Source: Novosphingobium acidiphilum DSM 19966
Lineage (GTDB): Bacteria; Pseudomonadota; Alphaproteobacteria; Sphingomonadales; Sphingomonadaceae
NCBI RefSeq assembly: GCF_000429005.1
Contig: NZ_AUBA01000015.1
Coordinates: 38,107-102,106, forward strand
Length of the DNA stretch: 64,000 bases
Direction: 5' to 3'
In this document: piece after piece, positions 16,037-25,228 of the stretch
Numbering within the stretch: the first letter of the stretch is position 1
Layout: every line of letters starts with the position of its first letter
Position numbers and translations under genes: made by a program
The notes under the pieces: model-generated
What the model was told of the DNA's origin: nothing
Seen by the model: the letters and a program-made list of their open reading frames with translations, nothing else
The model's database searches: none

Positions 16037-17389
16037 ATGGCTATCAAGCGTCTGCTTATCGCCAATCGCGGCGAGATTGCCCTGCGCATCCATCGCGCCG
16101 CGCGCGAAATGGGGATCGAAACCGTGGCGGTGCATTCCACCGCCGATGCCGATGCCATGCATGTGCGGCTGGCCGATCATGCGGTGTGCATCGGGCCGCC
16201 TGCAGCCAAAGACAGCTATCTCAATATCGCGGCGATCATTTCGGCGGCGGAAATCACGCATGCCGATGCGATCCACCCCGGCTATGGCTTTCTGTCCGAA
16301 AACGCCAAATTCGCCGAAATCGTCGAAGCCCACGGGATCACCTGGGTCGGGCCCAAGCCCGAACACATTCGCACGATGGGCGACAAAGTCGAAGCCAAGC
16401 GCACCGCGGGCCGGCTGGGCCTGCCGCTGGTGCCGGGGTCCGACGGCGCGATCGACGATCCGGTCGAAGCGGCAAAGATTGCCGAAGCGATCGGCTATCC
16501 GGTGATCATCAAGGCGGCTTCGGGCGGCGGCGGGCGCGGCATGAAAGTGTGCAACGGCCCCGACGAACTGGAAAGCCTGATGCAACAGGCCGGCAGCGAG
16601 GCCAAGGCCGCGTTCGGCGATGCCACGGTTTACCTCGAAAAATACCTCGGCAATCCGCGCCACATCGAATTCCAGGTGTTCGGCGACGGCAACGGCAATG
16701 CAATCCATCTGGGCGAACGCGACTGTTCGCTGCAACGCCGCCATCAGAAAGTTCTGGAAGAAGCACCCAGCCCGGTGATTTCGGCGCAAGAACGCGACCG
16801 CATGGGCGGGATCGTGGCCAAAGCCATGGCCGACATGGGATATCGCGGCGCGGGCACGATCGAATTCCTGTGGGAAGGCGGCGAATTCTACTTCATCGAG
16901 ATGAACACGCGGCTGCAGGTCGAACATCCGGTGACCGAAGCCATCACCGGCATCGATCTGGTGCGCGAACAGATCCGCATTGCCGATGGCCGTCCGCTGT
17001 CGGTTACGCAGGACGAAATCGTGTTTTCGGGCCACGCCATCGAATGCCGCATCAATGCCGAAGACCCGTTTACCTTTGCCCCCTCACCCGGGCTGGTCAC
17101 GGCCTATCACGCGGCCGGCGGAATGCATGTGCGCGTCGATTCGGGGCTTTACGCCGGGTATCGCATCCCGCCGTACTATGATTCGATGATCGCCAAGCTG
17201 ATCGTCTATGGCCGCACGCGCGAAGGCTGCATCATGCGGCTGAAGCGCGCGTTGCAGGAAATGGTGATCGAAGGCGTCAAGACCTCGATCCCGCTGCACC
17301 AGCGCCTGCTTGACGACGCGGTGTTCCTGAACGGCGATTATTCGATCAAGTATCTGGAACAGTGGCTGGCCGACAGCGCGGCCGAGTAA
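16037..17389 (+). CDS. accC: Acetyl-CoA carboxylase, biotin carboxylase subunit
   Basis: This 450-residue ATP-grasp enzyme carboxylates biotin on AccB. It starts with KRLLIANRGEIALRI, has the glycine-rich ATP loop IIKAASGGGGRGMKV near residue 160, and the catalytic region EMNTRLQVEHPVTEAITGIDLV near 290. Length is standard. It is the last gene of aroQ-accB-accC and is convergent with gshB, with a C/G-rich hairpin between them. Confidence 0.97.
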   Translation: MAIKRLLIANRGEIALRIHRAAREMGIETVAVHSTADADAMHVRLADHAVCIGPPAAKDSYLNIAAIISAAEITHADAIHPGYGFLSENAKFAEIVEAHGITWVGPKPEHIRTMGDKVEAKRTAGRLGLPLVPGSDGAIDDPVEAAKIAEAIGYPVIIKAASGGGGRGMKVCNGPDELESLMQQAGSEAKAAFGDATVYLEKYLGNPRHIEFQVFGDGNGNAIHLGERDCSLQRRHQKVLEEAPSPVISAQERDRMGGIVAKAMADMGYRGAGTIEFLWEGGEFYFIEMNTRLQVEHPVTEAITGIDLVREQIRIADGRPLSVTQDEIVFSGHAIECRINAEDPFTFAPSPGLVTAYHAAGGMHVRVDSGLYAGYRIPPYYDSMIAKLIVYGRTREGCIMRLKRALQEMVIEGVKTSIPLHQRLLDDAVFLNGDYSIKYLEQWLADSAAE

Positions 17390-17392
17390 TCG

Positions 17393-17417
17393 CCCCTCCC
17401 CCTTGAAGGGGGAAGGG
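17393..17417. terminator. C/G-rich hairpin between accC and gshB
   Basis: CCCCC (17398-17402) and GGGGG (17408-17412) pair across TTGAA, with further C/G pairing outside after a small bulge. It lies between convergent genes, without a good T run. It is a probable bidirectional terminator. Confidence 0.4.
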
Positions 17418-17428
17418 TCTTGCCGGCA

Positions 17429-18382
17429 TCACACCCCCAGCCGGCGTTCGATCGCATCCCAGATCGCGCCGCCGGTGTCGACGCCATCGAAATTTTCGAT
17501 CGCGACGATCCCGGTGGGCGATGTCACGTTGATTTCGGTCAGCCATTTGCCACCGATCACATCGATGCCGACAAACACCAGCCCGCGCGCCTTCAGTTCT
17601 GGCCCCATCGCCGCACAAATTTCGGCTTCGCGTTCGGTCAGGCCCGATTGTTCGGCATAGCCGCCGACAGCCAGGTTCGACCGGAATTCGCCTTCGCCCG
17701 GCTTGCGGTTGATCGCGCCCAGCACGTCGCCGTCGACCAGCACGATGCGTTTGTCGCCTTCGGCCACTTCGGGCAGGAACGTCTGCACCATGAACGGTTC
17801 GGGCCAGACCTGGCCGAACAGTTCGGCCAACGCCGACAGATTGCCGCCATCGGCATCGATCTTGAACACCGCCTTGCCGCCGTTGCCATGCAGCGGCTTG
17901 ACCACCACCGCACCGCCATGGTGGCGCTGGAATGCGCGCACGTCGGCGGCGCTGCGCGTGATCAGTGTGGGCGGCATGAACCGCGCATAATCGAGCACAT
18001 AGACCTTTTCGGGCGCATTGCGCACCGAACGCGGGTCATTGACGACCAGTGTTTCGCCCTCCAGCCGTTCAAGCAGATGCGTGGCGGTGATATAGCCCAG
18101 GTCAAACGGCGGATCCTGCCGCATCAGCACGACATCGACATCGCGGCCCAGATCGATCTTGCGCACTTCGCCCAGCGTGTAGTGATCGCCAACGACATGT
18201 TGCACCGTGACAGGCGCTGCGTCTGCGGTGATCCGGCCGGCCTCCCACGCCAGCGAACGCACGTCGTAATACCATTGCTCGGCGCCGCGCGCCTGGGCCG
18301 ATTTCATCAGGTGAAAGGTCGAATCCCCGGCGATATTGAGTGTGGCAAGTGGATCCATCTGGACCGCGACGCGAACCGGCAT
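17429..18382 (-). CDS. gshB: Glutathione synthetase
   Basis: This 317-residue ATP-grasp enzyme joins gamma-glutamylcysteine and glycine. It starts MPVRVAVQMDPLATLNIAGDSTF, the usual GshB N-terminus, and contains LMRQDPPFDLGYITATHLLE, the ATP-grasp loop VVKPLHGNGGKAVFKI and the C-terminal GIDVIGGKWLTEINVTSPTG. ATG 18382 is chosen over an open extension of 24 codons. It lies downstream of rsmI-yraN on the same strand. Confidence 0.96.
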   Translation of the reverse strand: MPVRVAVQMDPLATLNIAGDSTFHLMKSAQARGAEQWYYDVRSLAWEAGRITADAAPVTVQHVVGDHYTLGEVRKIDLGRDVDVVLMRQDPPFDLGYITATHLLERLEGETLVVNDPRSVRNAPEKVYVLDYARFMPPTLITRSAADVRAFQRHHGGAVVVKPLHGNGGKAVFKIDADGGNLSALAELFGQVWPEPFMVQTFLPEVAEGDKRIVLVDGDVLGAINRKPGEGEFRSNLAVGGYAEQSGLTEREAEICAAMGPELKARGLVFVGIDVIGGKWLTEINVTSPTGIVAIENFDGVDTGGAIWDAIERRLGV

Positions 18383-18411
18383 GCGTGAATGTTCCCGAAT
18401 AAGGGCAGCGC

Positions 18412-18777
18412 CTAGGGCTGCCAAACGTGGACGATGTGGCGTGGCCAGTGCCACGGCGCAAGCAATATCACATCGATCCGGACGCTATCGTCGCTGCGCG
18501 CCAGACGCGGTATCAGCGCCTGCGCCACGCGCGCCACGCGCTGCAGGCGGCGTTCGTCGATGGCATCGGCAAAGGCCGCCGCATCGCGCCGCCATTTCAC
18601 CTCGACAAAGGCCAGCACGCGTCCGCGCCGCGCCACCAGATCGACTTCGCCCACCCCGCGCCCGTGTCCGATCCGCTGGCGCCGCGCGACAATCCGCCAG
18701 CCCTTGGCCATCAGGTACAGCGCGGCCAGCGCTTCGCCGCGCCGACCATCGCGATCGGACCGGCGCGCGCGCGTCAC
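18412..18777 (-). CDS. yraN: YraN family (UPF0102) endonuclease-like protein
   Basis: This 121-residue protein has the UPF0102 pattern of a Holliday-junction-resolvase-like nuclease fold: R-GRRGEALAALYLMAKGWRIVARR at the N-terminus, then GEVDLVARRGRVLAFVEVKWR, which carries the conserved Asp and the ExK pair. It starts with GTG overlapping the rsmI stop (GTGA). The rsmI-yraN pair is common in bacteria. Its exact function is not established. Confidence 0.9.
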   Translation of the reverse strand: MTRARRSDRDGRRGEALAALYLMAKGWRIVARRQRIGHGRGVGEVDLVARRGRVLAFVEVKWRRDAAAFADAIDERRLQRVARVAQALIPRLARSDDSVRIDVILLAPWHWPRHIVHVWQP

Positions 18778-19649
18778 GGCGCGTCGGCCTGCAATTCCAG
18801 CGCGCGACGATACAGCGCGTGGCGATCCACCCCCAGCGCACGCGCCACATCCTTGGTCGCCTTCGACATCGGCAGGCGTTCGAGCGCTTCGCGCAGCGCG
18901 GCATCGATCGCCGCGTCATCGGGCGCCAGCGGCGCAACCGGCGGCCCGGCCAGCACGACGATTTCGCCCCGCGGCGGGTGTTCGCGATAATGCGCGGCCA
19001 GGTCTTCGGCACTGCCCCGGCGGCATTCCTCGAACATCTTGGTCAATTCGCGCGCCACTGCAATTTCGCGGCGGGGCAAAAGCGCCGCCATGGCATCGAG
19101 CGTGTCGGCCAGCCGCGGGCCGGTGTCATAGAACACCAGCGTGGCCGACACACCCGCCAGTTCGGACAGGACATCGCTGCGCGCCTTGTCCTTGCCCGGC
19201 AGAAATCCGCCGAACAGGAAACGGTCGGTGGGCAGGCCCGCCAGCGTCAGCGCGGTGATCAGCGCGCTGGGCCCAGGCAGGCTGGTCACGACAATGCCTT
19301 CGGCCTGCGCCGCGCGAACCAGGCGATAGCCGGGATCGGAAATCAGCGGGGTGCCCGCATCGGATACCAATGCCACCGGCGCGGTGCGCATCAGATCGAT
19401 CAGCGCATCGCGCGCGGCGGCATCGGCATGATCGTCATAGCGGCGCAGCGGCTTTTTCAGCCCCAGATGCGCCATCAGCTTGCCCGTGACGCGCGTGTCC
19501 TCGCAGGCTATGGCCGAGACCGCGCCCAGCACCTCGATCGCGCGCCTGGTCATGTCGCCAAGATTGCCAATCGGGGTGGCGACAATGTAGAGGCCGGGCA
19601 GAAGTGTTGCGTTTTCGGGCGAAAGCATTTCGGGCGGTTGTGTGTCCAT
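18774..19649 (-). CDS. rsmI: 16S rRNA (cytidine(1402)-2'-O)-methyltransferase
   Basis: This 291-residue tetrapyrrole-methylase-fold protein 2'-O-methylates C1402 of 16S rRNA. Family motifs are GLYIVATPIGNLGDMT near the start, CEDTRVTGKLMAHLG, LVSDAGTPLISDPGYRLV and SLPGPSALITALTLAGLPTDRFLFGGFLP. ATG 19649 (MDTQPPEM) is chosen over a 73-codon open extension that overlaps the divergent lipoprotein gene. The next gene, yraN, is coupled to it. Confidence 0.95.
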   Translation of the reverse strand: MDTQPPEMLSPENATLLPGLYIVATPIGNLGDMTRRAIEVLGAVSAIACEDTRVTGKLMAHLGLKKPLRRYDDHADAAARDALIDLMRTAPVALVSDAGTPLISDPGYRLVRAAQAEGIVVTSLPGPSALITALTLAGLPTDRFLFGGFLPGKDKARSDVLSELAGVSATLVFYDTGPRLADTLDAMAALLPRREIAVARELTKMFEECRRGSAEDLAAHYREHPPRGEIVVLAGPPVAPLAPDDAAIDAALREALERLPMSKATKDVARALGVDRHALYRRALELQADAP

Positions 19650-19689
19650 CGGTCCTGCATGGACCCGGGCAGGGGAAAGAGGCAAGCAG

Positions 19690-20862
19690 ATGATCAAGCA
19701 CGGCAACAACAACGGCCTGATCCGGCGTGCAGTGATGGCGGGCTTTCTCGCGCTGCTGGCCGGGTGCGCCGTGGTGCCCAAGCCAAAGCCTGCGCCCCCT
19801 GCCCCGCGCCCGGTCGAAGTCGCACCGCAGGCCAATGTCCTGCCCACCGATGCCGATCGGCATCGCATCGCCCTGCTGGTGCCGATGACCGGCGCCTATG
19901 CCAATGTCGGCCAGGCCATCGCCAATGCCACGACCAAGGCGCTGCTCGACACCAATGCCAAGAACCTGCGCATCACCACGTATGACACCGCCAATGGTGC
20001 CGGCCCCGCCGCGGCCAAGGCCATCGGCGATGGCAACAAGCTGATCCTGGGGCCGCTGAATGCCGAAGATGTGACGGCCGTGGTGGCGGTAGCCCGCCCC
20101 GCGCATGTGCCGATGATCACCTTTTCCAGCGATGCCGGGGTGGCGGCGCGCGATGTGTTCGTGTTTGGCCAGGTGCCGGGACAATCGGTGGCGCGCGTGA
20201 TCGCCTATGCCCGCGCGCACGGGATTACCGCGATCGGCGCGATCATTCCGGCAGGCGCCTATGGCCAACGCGTGGCGGCCGGCCTGTCGAATGCTGCGCG
20301 TGCCGGCAACATGCGCCTGACCGATATTGAAACGTACGAACGCACCAACACGTCGGTGGTCAGCGCGATCAGGCGGGTCAAGGCCAAAGGCCAGGTCGAT
20401 GCGATCCTGATCGCCGATGGCGCGCGGATCGCGACCTATGCCGCGCCGTCTGCCAATGGCGTGCGCCTGCTCGGCACCGAACTGTGGGCGGGCGAAAGCG
20501 CCATCGCGCAAAGCAAGGCGCTGCGCGGCGGATGGTTTGCCACGGTGTCCGATGATCGTTTCGGCACGTTCGAACGGTCGTACTTTTCGCGGTTTGGCAG
20601 CCATCCGCCGCGGGTTGCCACGCTGGGGTATGACGCGGTGCTGCTGACACTGAATGTGGCGCGCGGGTGGAAGGACGGCACGCTGTTCCCCACTGCCAAG
20701 CTGTATGACCGCGATGGCTTCATCGGCATCGACGGGGTGTTCCGGTTCAACGAATTCGGCATTGCCGAACGCGCGCTGGAAGTGCGCGAGGTCGGCACCG
20801 GCACATTCGTCAAAGTCAGTCCCGCGCCCGAACATTTCACCCAGAACGATTATCGGCAATAA
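19690..20862 (+). CDS. LpoA/LppC-like penicillin-binding protein activator lipoprotein
   Basis: This 390-residue protein has a lipoprotein signal peptide with lipobox LAGC at about residues 23-26 and a Pro-rich linker. A periplasmic-binding-protein-like domain follows (ALLVPMTGAYANVGQAIANATTKAL; LILGPLNAEDVTAVV; RVATLGYDAVLLTLNVARGW). Such proteins, placed divergently from rsmI, are LpoA/LppC-like and are thought to stimulate peptidoglycan synthases at the outer membrane. The rsmI-lpoA divergence is widely conserved. Ligand binding is not shown. Confidence 0.85.
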   Translation: MIKHGNNNGLIRRAVMAGFLALLAGCAVVPKPKPAPPAPRPVEVAPQANVLPTDADRHRIALLVPMTGAYANVGQAIANATTKALLDTNAKNLRITTYDTANGAGPAAAKAIGDGNKLILGPLNAEDVTAVVAVARPAHVPMITFSSDAGVAARDVFVFGQVPGQSVARVIAYARAHGITAIGAIIPAGAYGQRVAAGLSNAARAGNMRLTDIETYERTNTSVVSAIRRVKAKGQVDAILIADGARIATYAAPSANGVRLLGTELWAGESAIAQSKALRGGWFATVSDDRFGTFERSYFSRFGSHPPRVATLGYDAVLLTLNVARGWKDGTLFPTAKLYDRDGFIGIDGVFRFNEFGIAERALEVREVGTGTFVKVSPAPEHFTQNDYRQ

Positions 20863-20924
20863 AGGCGGGATAAGCAGCAGGCCTGCCTTGCGCGCGATTC
20901 CCCCGATCCGCTATGCCCGCGGGC

Positions 20925-22937
20925 ATGGCTGATGATCTGTTTGAAAAGCTGCCGCCTGCTTCTTCGGCAGAAAGTTACGATGGTTCCGCGATCGAGGTGC
21001 TCGAAGGGCTGGAACCGGTGCGTCGGCGCCCCGGCATGTATATCGGTGGCACCGACGAACGTGCGCTGCATCACCTGGTCGCAGAAGTGCTCGACAACGC
21101 GATGGACGAGGCCGTCGCCGGCCATGCCAACCGGATCGAGATCACGCTGGAAGAAGAACCGGGTGCCGCCGGGCGCGTGACCATCAGCGACAACGGGCGC
21201 GGCATCCCGGTCGACGAACATCCCAAGTATCCCGGCAAATCCGCGCTCGAAGTCATCCTGACCACGCTCCATTCGGGCGGCAAGTTTTCGGGCAAGGCCT
21301 ATGCGACATCGGGCGGCCTGCACGGCGTGGGCATTTCGGTGGTCAATGCGCTGTCGACGCTGACCCGCATCGAGGTTGCCCGCAACAAGGAATTGTATGC
21401 GCAGGAATTTTCCTGCGGCCTGGCCAAAGCGCCGCTGCAACGCATCGGCAACGCGCCCAACCGGCGCGGCACCACGGTGACCTTTGTCCCCGATGCCACG
21501 ATTTTTGGTGACGATGCCCGGTTCAAACCGGCGCGGCTGTTCCGGCTGGCACGGTCAAAGGCCTATTTGTTTGCCGGTGTCGAAATCCGCTGGAAATGCG
21601 CCCCGGCACTGGCCAGTGCGGATGTGCCCGCCGAGGCGACGTTCCAGTTTCCCGGCGGTCTGGCCGATCACCTGGCCGAACAGGTGTCAGGGCGCGAATG
21701 CGTGACCACGGTGCCCTTTGCCGGCAGCCAGGATTTTCCGGCGGGCCCGCAGGGTGAAGAAATGGGCCGGGTCGAATGGGCGATCGCCTGGCCGCTGTGG
21801 TCCGACGGGGCCTACAGCTATTACTGCAACACCATTCCCACGCCCGATGGCGGCACGCACGAACAGGGCCTGCGCGCGGCGCTGACCCGGGGCATCCGTG
21901 CATTTGGCGAACTGATCGGCCAGAAAAAGGCCAAGGACATCGCGCCCGAAGACATGATCACCGGCAGCGAAGTCATGCTGTCGGTGTTTGTGCGCGATCC
22001 GCAGTTCCAAAGCCAGACCAAGGATCGGCTGACCAGTCCCGAGGCGGCGCGCATGGTCGAAATGGCGGTGCGCGACCATTTCGACCATTTCCTGACCGAC
22101 AACATGGATCGCGGTCGCGCCCTGCTGGGTGCGGTGATGGACCGCATGGACGAGCGCCTGCGCCGCAAGGCCGAGCGCGAGATCAAGCGCAAGACCGCGA
22201 CCAATTCGCGCAAGCTGCGCCTGCCGGGCAAATTGACCGATTGCACCGGTGAAGGCGATGCCGAAACCGAACTGTTCATCGTCGAAGGCGACAGCGCCGG
22301 CGGCAGCGCCAAACAGGCGCGCGATCGCAAGACCCAGGCGATCCTGCCGATCCGGGGCAAGATCCTCAACGTGGCGTCCGCCACCAATGACAAGATCCGC
22401 GCCAACCAGGAAATCGCCGACCTGTCGCTGGCGCTGGGCTGCGGCACGCGCAAGGACTGCAACGCCGATGCACTGCGCTACGACCGTGTGATCATCATGA
22501 CCGATGCCGATGTCGATGGCGCGCATATTGCCACACTGCTGATGACGTTCTTTTTTCAGGAAATGCCCGATCTGGTGCGCAAAGGGCATCTCTATCTGGC
22601 GCAACCGCCGCTTTATCGTCTGACCGCGGGCACCACCAGCGCTTATGCCCGCGACGATGCGCACCGTGCCGAACTCGAAGCGACCGTGTTCAAGGGCCGC
22701 AAGGTCGAAGTGGGCCGGTTCAAGGGGCTGGGCGAAATGAACCCTTCGCAATTGCGCGAAACGACGATGGCACCGGCCAGCCGCTCGTTGTTGCGCGTGA
22801 CCCTGCCCGAAGCGCACGAACAGCGCCACGCTATCAAGGATCTGGTCGACCGCCTGATGGGCCGCAACCCCGAGCACCGCTTCATGTTCATCCAGAACCG
22901 CGCCGCCGACATCGACCCCGACCTGATCGACGCGTAA
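20925..22937 (+). CDS. parE: DNA topoisomerase IV subunit B
   Basis: This 670-residue GHKL ATPase subunit decatenates chromosomes with ParC. It shows GLEPVRRRPGMYIGG, EVLDNAMDEAVAG and NGRGIPVDEHPKYPGKSALE, the GGLHGVGISVVNALS lid, then the TOPRIM region ELFIVEGDSAGGSAKQARDR and IIMTDADVDGAHIATLL, and a C-terminal GLGEMNPSQLRETTM. The spacing of HPK and the short length fit ParE rather than GyrB. ATG 20925 (MADDLF) is used; an in-frame ATG four codons earlier is possible. Confidence 0.95.
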   Translation: MADDLFEKLPPASSAESYDGSAIEVLEGLEPVRRRPGMYIGGTDERALHHLVAEVLDNAMDEAVAGHANRIEITLEEEPGAAGRVTISDNGRGIPVDEHPKYPGKSALEVILTTLHSGGKFSGKAYATSGGLHGVGISVVNALSTLTRIEVARNKELYAQEFSCGLAKAPLQRIGNAPNRRGTTVTFVPDATIFGDDARFKPARLFRLARSKAYLFAGVEIRWKCAPALASADVPAEATFQFPGGLADHLAEQVSGRECVTTVPFAGSQDFPAGPQGEEMGRVEWAIAWPLWSDGAYSYYCNTIPTPDGGTHEQGLRAALTRGIRAFGELIGQKKAKDIAPEDMITGSEVMLSVFVRDPQFQSQTKDRLTSPEAARMVEMAVRDHFDHFLTDNMDRGRALLGAVMDRMDERLRRKAEREIKRKTATNSRKLRLPGKLTDCTGEGDAETELFIVEGDSAGGSAKQARDRKTQAILPIRGKILNVASATNDKIRANQEIADLSLALGCGTRKDCNADALRYDRVIIMTDADVDGAHIATLLMTFFFQEMPDLVRKGHLYLAQPPLYRLTAGTTSAYARDDAHRAELEATVFKGRKVEVGRFKGLGEMNPSQLRETTMAPASRSLLRVTLPEAHEQRHAIKDLVDRLMGRNPEHRFMFIQNRAADIDPDLIDA

Positions 22938-22960
22938 CGATTTTCTGCGTCAACCGGGTC

Positions 22961-23767
22961 TCAGGGCGATTCACCGGTTTTCGGGCCATCTTCGTCTTCG
23001 CCGGCCTTGCGCATGGTCTGGTACCACCGGATCGTCACCCACACGCCGATCATGTCTTCGCTGCCGTGCTTGGGCGGGCGCACCAGCCATTGCCACGATG
23101 CTTCGCGCAACGCCCGCGACAGCCCCAGGTTGGGTTCGGAATCGCCGAGCTGGCGGCAATCTTCGACATGGTAATGCGGCGCAGTGCGGCAGACGATATC
23201 ACCCCAGCCGGTCTTGCGCTTTTCAACCGGCCAATAGGGTTCAAGTTCGGCCATGCGCGGCTTGCGATACCAGTCACCGCGGTAATAGCCGCGGCTGTCG
23301 GGCCCGTCGCCTTCGCCACGCCCGCCCCCGCCCGACGCCTGGGCATTGCCCGGCGCCACGCCCGAATGGATCTTGGAAATATCCGAATTGGCCATCGCGG
23401 TGTGATCGGTGTGGATGAACCCTTCGGGCCATTCGACTTTTTCGGGGTTCTTGACGTCAATTCTGGGCGGCAGCTTGGTGGTGGCTGCAGGCGCGGTCCG
23501 CTGCGGCGTGTCGGGATCGCGCGACGCCGGATGCGCAGGCGGCACCTTTTCCTCGGGCTTTGGGGTCAACTGCAACGCTGTCAGGATCGACTTGTCCTTG
23601 TGCCCCTGGTCGTGGAGCACCGCCATATACAGCAGCACCAGCACCATGAACACGGTCACGCCCAGCGCCATCAACGCCGCGACGAGCCGCGCCTGGCGCG
23701 GCGGGCCATAACGGCCCGGCACCTCGAACGCGGGATTCAGGTCAGGTGGCAGCAGGGAAGAGTCCAT
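22961..23767 (-). CDS. Single-pass membrane protein with TonB-like C-terminal region
   Basis: This 268-residue protein has a cytoplasmic N-terminus and one membrane helix near residues 29-50 (LVAALMALGVTVFMVLVLLYMAV). A Pro-rich region, a Gly-rich linker (ASGGGGRGEGDG) and a C-terminal domain with two cysteines (VCRTAPHYHVEDCRQLG) follow. It ends in an amphipathic strand-like segment (IGVWVTIRWYQTM) that resembles TonB C-termini. It may be an energy-transducer-like protein, but the family is uncertain. It is convergent with parE and divergent from the MoxR gene. Confidence 0.65.
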   Translation of the reverse strand: MDSSLLPPDLNPAFEVPGRYGPPRQARLVAALMALGVTVFMVLVLLYMAVLHDQGHKDKSILTALQLTPKPEEKVPPAHPASRDPDTPQRTAPAATTKLPPRIDVKNPEKVEWPEGFIHTDHTAMANSDISKIHSGVAPGNAQASGGGGRGEGDGPDSRGYYRGDWYRKPRMAELEPYWPVEKRKTGWGDIVCRTAPHYHVEDCRQLGDSEPNLGLSRALREASWQWLVRPPKHGSEDMIGVWVTIRWYQTMRKAGEDEDGPKTGESP

Positions 23768-23934
23768 CACCCGTCAAAACGTTTCAAACCACAAGCCCCC
23801 TTGCCCCGCCCTGCCAAGGCCCCACCCTGGATGCAACCGTTTTGCTGCCCCCGCGACTTTTTGCGACAGGTCTTGCCCCGCGCGCCCGGGGGCGATACGC
23901 TTAATCACTTGGTTAAATGGGTCAGGACAGATCG

Positions 23935-24777
23935 ATGCGTTTTGAAGGCACCAGCAATTACGTCGCCACCGATGATCTGAAAGTTGCGGTGAATGCCGCG
24001 GTGCTGCTGCGCCGCCCTTTGCTGGTCAAAGGCGAACCCGGCACCGGCAAGACCGTGCTGGCCCACGAAATTGCCAAGGCGGTGGGCGCGCCGTTGATCG
24101 AATGGAACGTGAAATCGACCACCAAAGCACAGCAGGGCCTGTATGAATACGATGCGGTTGCCCGCCTGCGCGATGGCCAGCTGGGCGACGAACGCGTCCA
24201 CGACATCAAGAATTATATCAAAAAGGGCAAGCTGTGGGAGGCGTTTACCGCGCCCCAGCTGCCCGTGCTGCTGATCGACGAAATCGACAAGGCCGACATC
24301 GAGTTTCCCAACGACCTGTTGCAGGAACTCGACCGGATGAGCTTCGACGTCTATGAAACGCAGGAACGGATCACTGCCGTCGAACGCCCGATCGTGGTGA
24401 TCACGTCGAACAATGAAAAGGAACTGCCCGACGCGTTTTTGCGCCGCTGTTTCTTTCACTATATCAAGTTTCCCGATCGCGACACGATGCAGGCGATCAT
24501 CGATGTGCACTTCCCCGGCATCCAGCGCACCCTGATCGCCAAGGCGATGGAGGTGTTCTACGAAGTGCGCGACGTGCCGGGCCTGAAGAAAAAGCCCAGC
24601 ACATCCGAACTGCTCGACTGGCTGAAGCTGCTGCTGAACGAAGACATGCCGCTTGACGTGTTGCAGAACCGCGATCCGACCAAGGCGATCCCGCCGCTGC
24701 ACGGGGCGCTGCTGAAAAACGAACAGGATATCATGCTGTTCGAACGGCTGGCCTTCATGGCGCGGCGCAACGGCTGA
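23935..24777 (+). CDS. MoxR-type AAA+ ATPase
   Basis: This 280-residue AAA+ ATPase has Walker A GEPGTGKT near residue 34, Walker B LLIDEIDKAD near 113, sensor 1 ITSNNEKELPDAFLRR and the arginine-finger region. MoxR ATPases act as chaperones that insert cofactors or remodel complexes, and they pair with VWA proteins; this one is followed by a VWA gene two positions downstream. AGGA lies 9 bases before ATG 23935. The closest named analogues are CoxD/CoxE-type pairs. Confidence 0.9.
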   Translation: MRFEGTSNYVATDDLKVAVNAAVLLRRPLLVKGEPGTGKTVLAHEIAKAVGAPLIEWNVKSTTKAQQGLYEYDAVARLRDGQLGDERVHDIKNYIKKGKLWEAFTAPQLPVLLIDEIDKADIEFPNDLLQELDRMSFDVYETQERITAVERPIVVITSNNEKELPDAFLRRCFFHYIKFPDRDTMQAIIDVHFPGIQRTLIAKAMEVFYEVRDVPGLKKKPSTSELLDWLKLLLNEDMPLDVLQNRDPTKAIPPLHGALLKNEQDIMLFERLAFMARRNG

Positions 24778-24795
24778 TCCTGGAGCGTGGCGGTC

Positions 24796-25224
24796 ATGAC
24801 CTATACCGGACGATGCGCCTGCGGCGCGGTGACGCTGCAGATCGATGGCAAACCCTTGATGGCGCGCCAGTGCTGGTGCCGCCAATGCCAGACACTTGCC
24901 GCAGGCGGGCCCACCAACAACGCGATGTTTCCAACCGACACCGTGCAGATCGACGGCGTGTTGGGCACATCGACGTGGACCGCAGCCAGCGGCAACACGC
25001 TGGCGTTTCATTTTTGCCCCGCCTGCGGCACGCAAATCTATGCGCAAAGTTCGGCCCGGCCGCATATCAGGACGCTGCGCATCGGCGTGATCGACCAACC
25101 GCATGATCTGGCGCCGCAGGCGGTCATCTGGACCGACGAGGCTCCGGCCTGGGCGGTGTTCGATCCCGATCTCGAACGCTTCGCGCGCCAGCCCCCGCCG
25201 CCCGCACCCGCTCCACAAGGCTGA
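24796..25224 (+). CDS. GFA/CENP-V family zinc-binding protein
   Basis: This 142-residue protein has the GFA fold pattern: GRCACGAVTLQI, then CWCRQCQ, which gives structural and catalytic zinc ligands, and FCPACGTQIY. Named members include glutathione-dependent formaldehyde-activating enzyme, but most have unknown substrates. GGAG lies 10 bases before ATG 24796; a GTG at 24787 would be too close to it. It is placed between the MoxR ATPase and the VWA gene, with only 18 and 4 bases on either side, so it is probably in the same transcript. Confidence 0.85.
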   Translation: MTYTGRCACGAVTLQIDGKPLMARQCWCRQCQTLAAGGPTNNAMFPTDTVQIDGVLGTSTWTAASGNTLAFHFCPACGTQIYAQSSARPHIRTLRIGVIDQPHDLAPQAVIWTDEAPAWAVFDPDLERFARQPPPPAPAPQG

Positions 25225-25228
25225 ACCG

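Noticed and set aside
22961..23980. 304-codon plus-strand frame running through the gap before the MoxR gene
   Set aside because: It is antisense to the TonB-like gene with shadow-type composition, and it runs into the MoxR start region.
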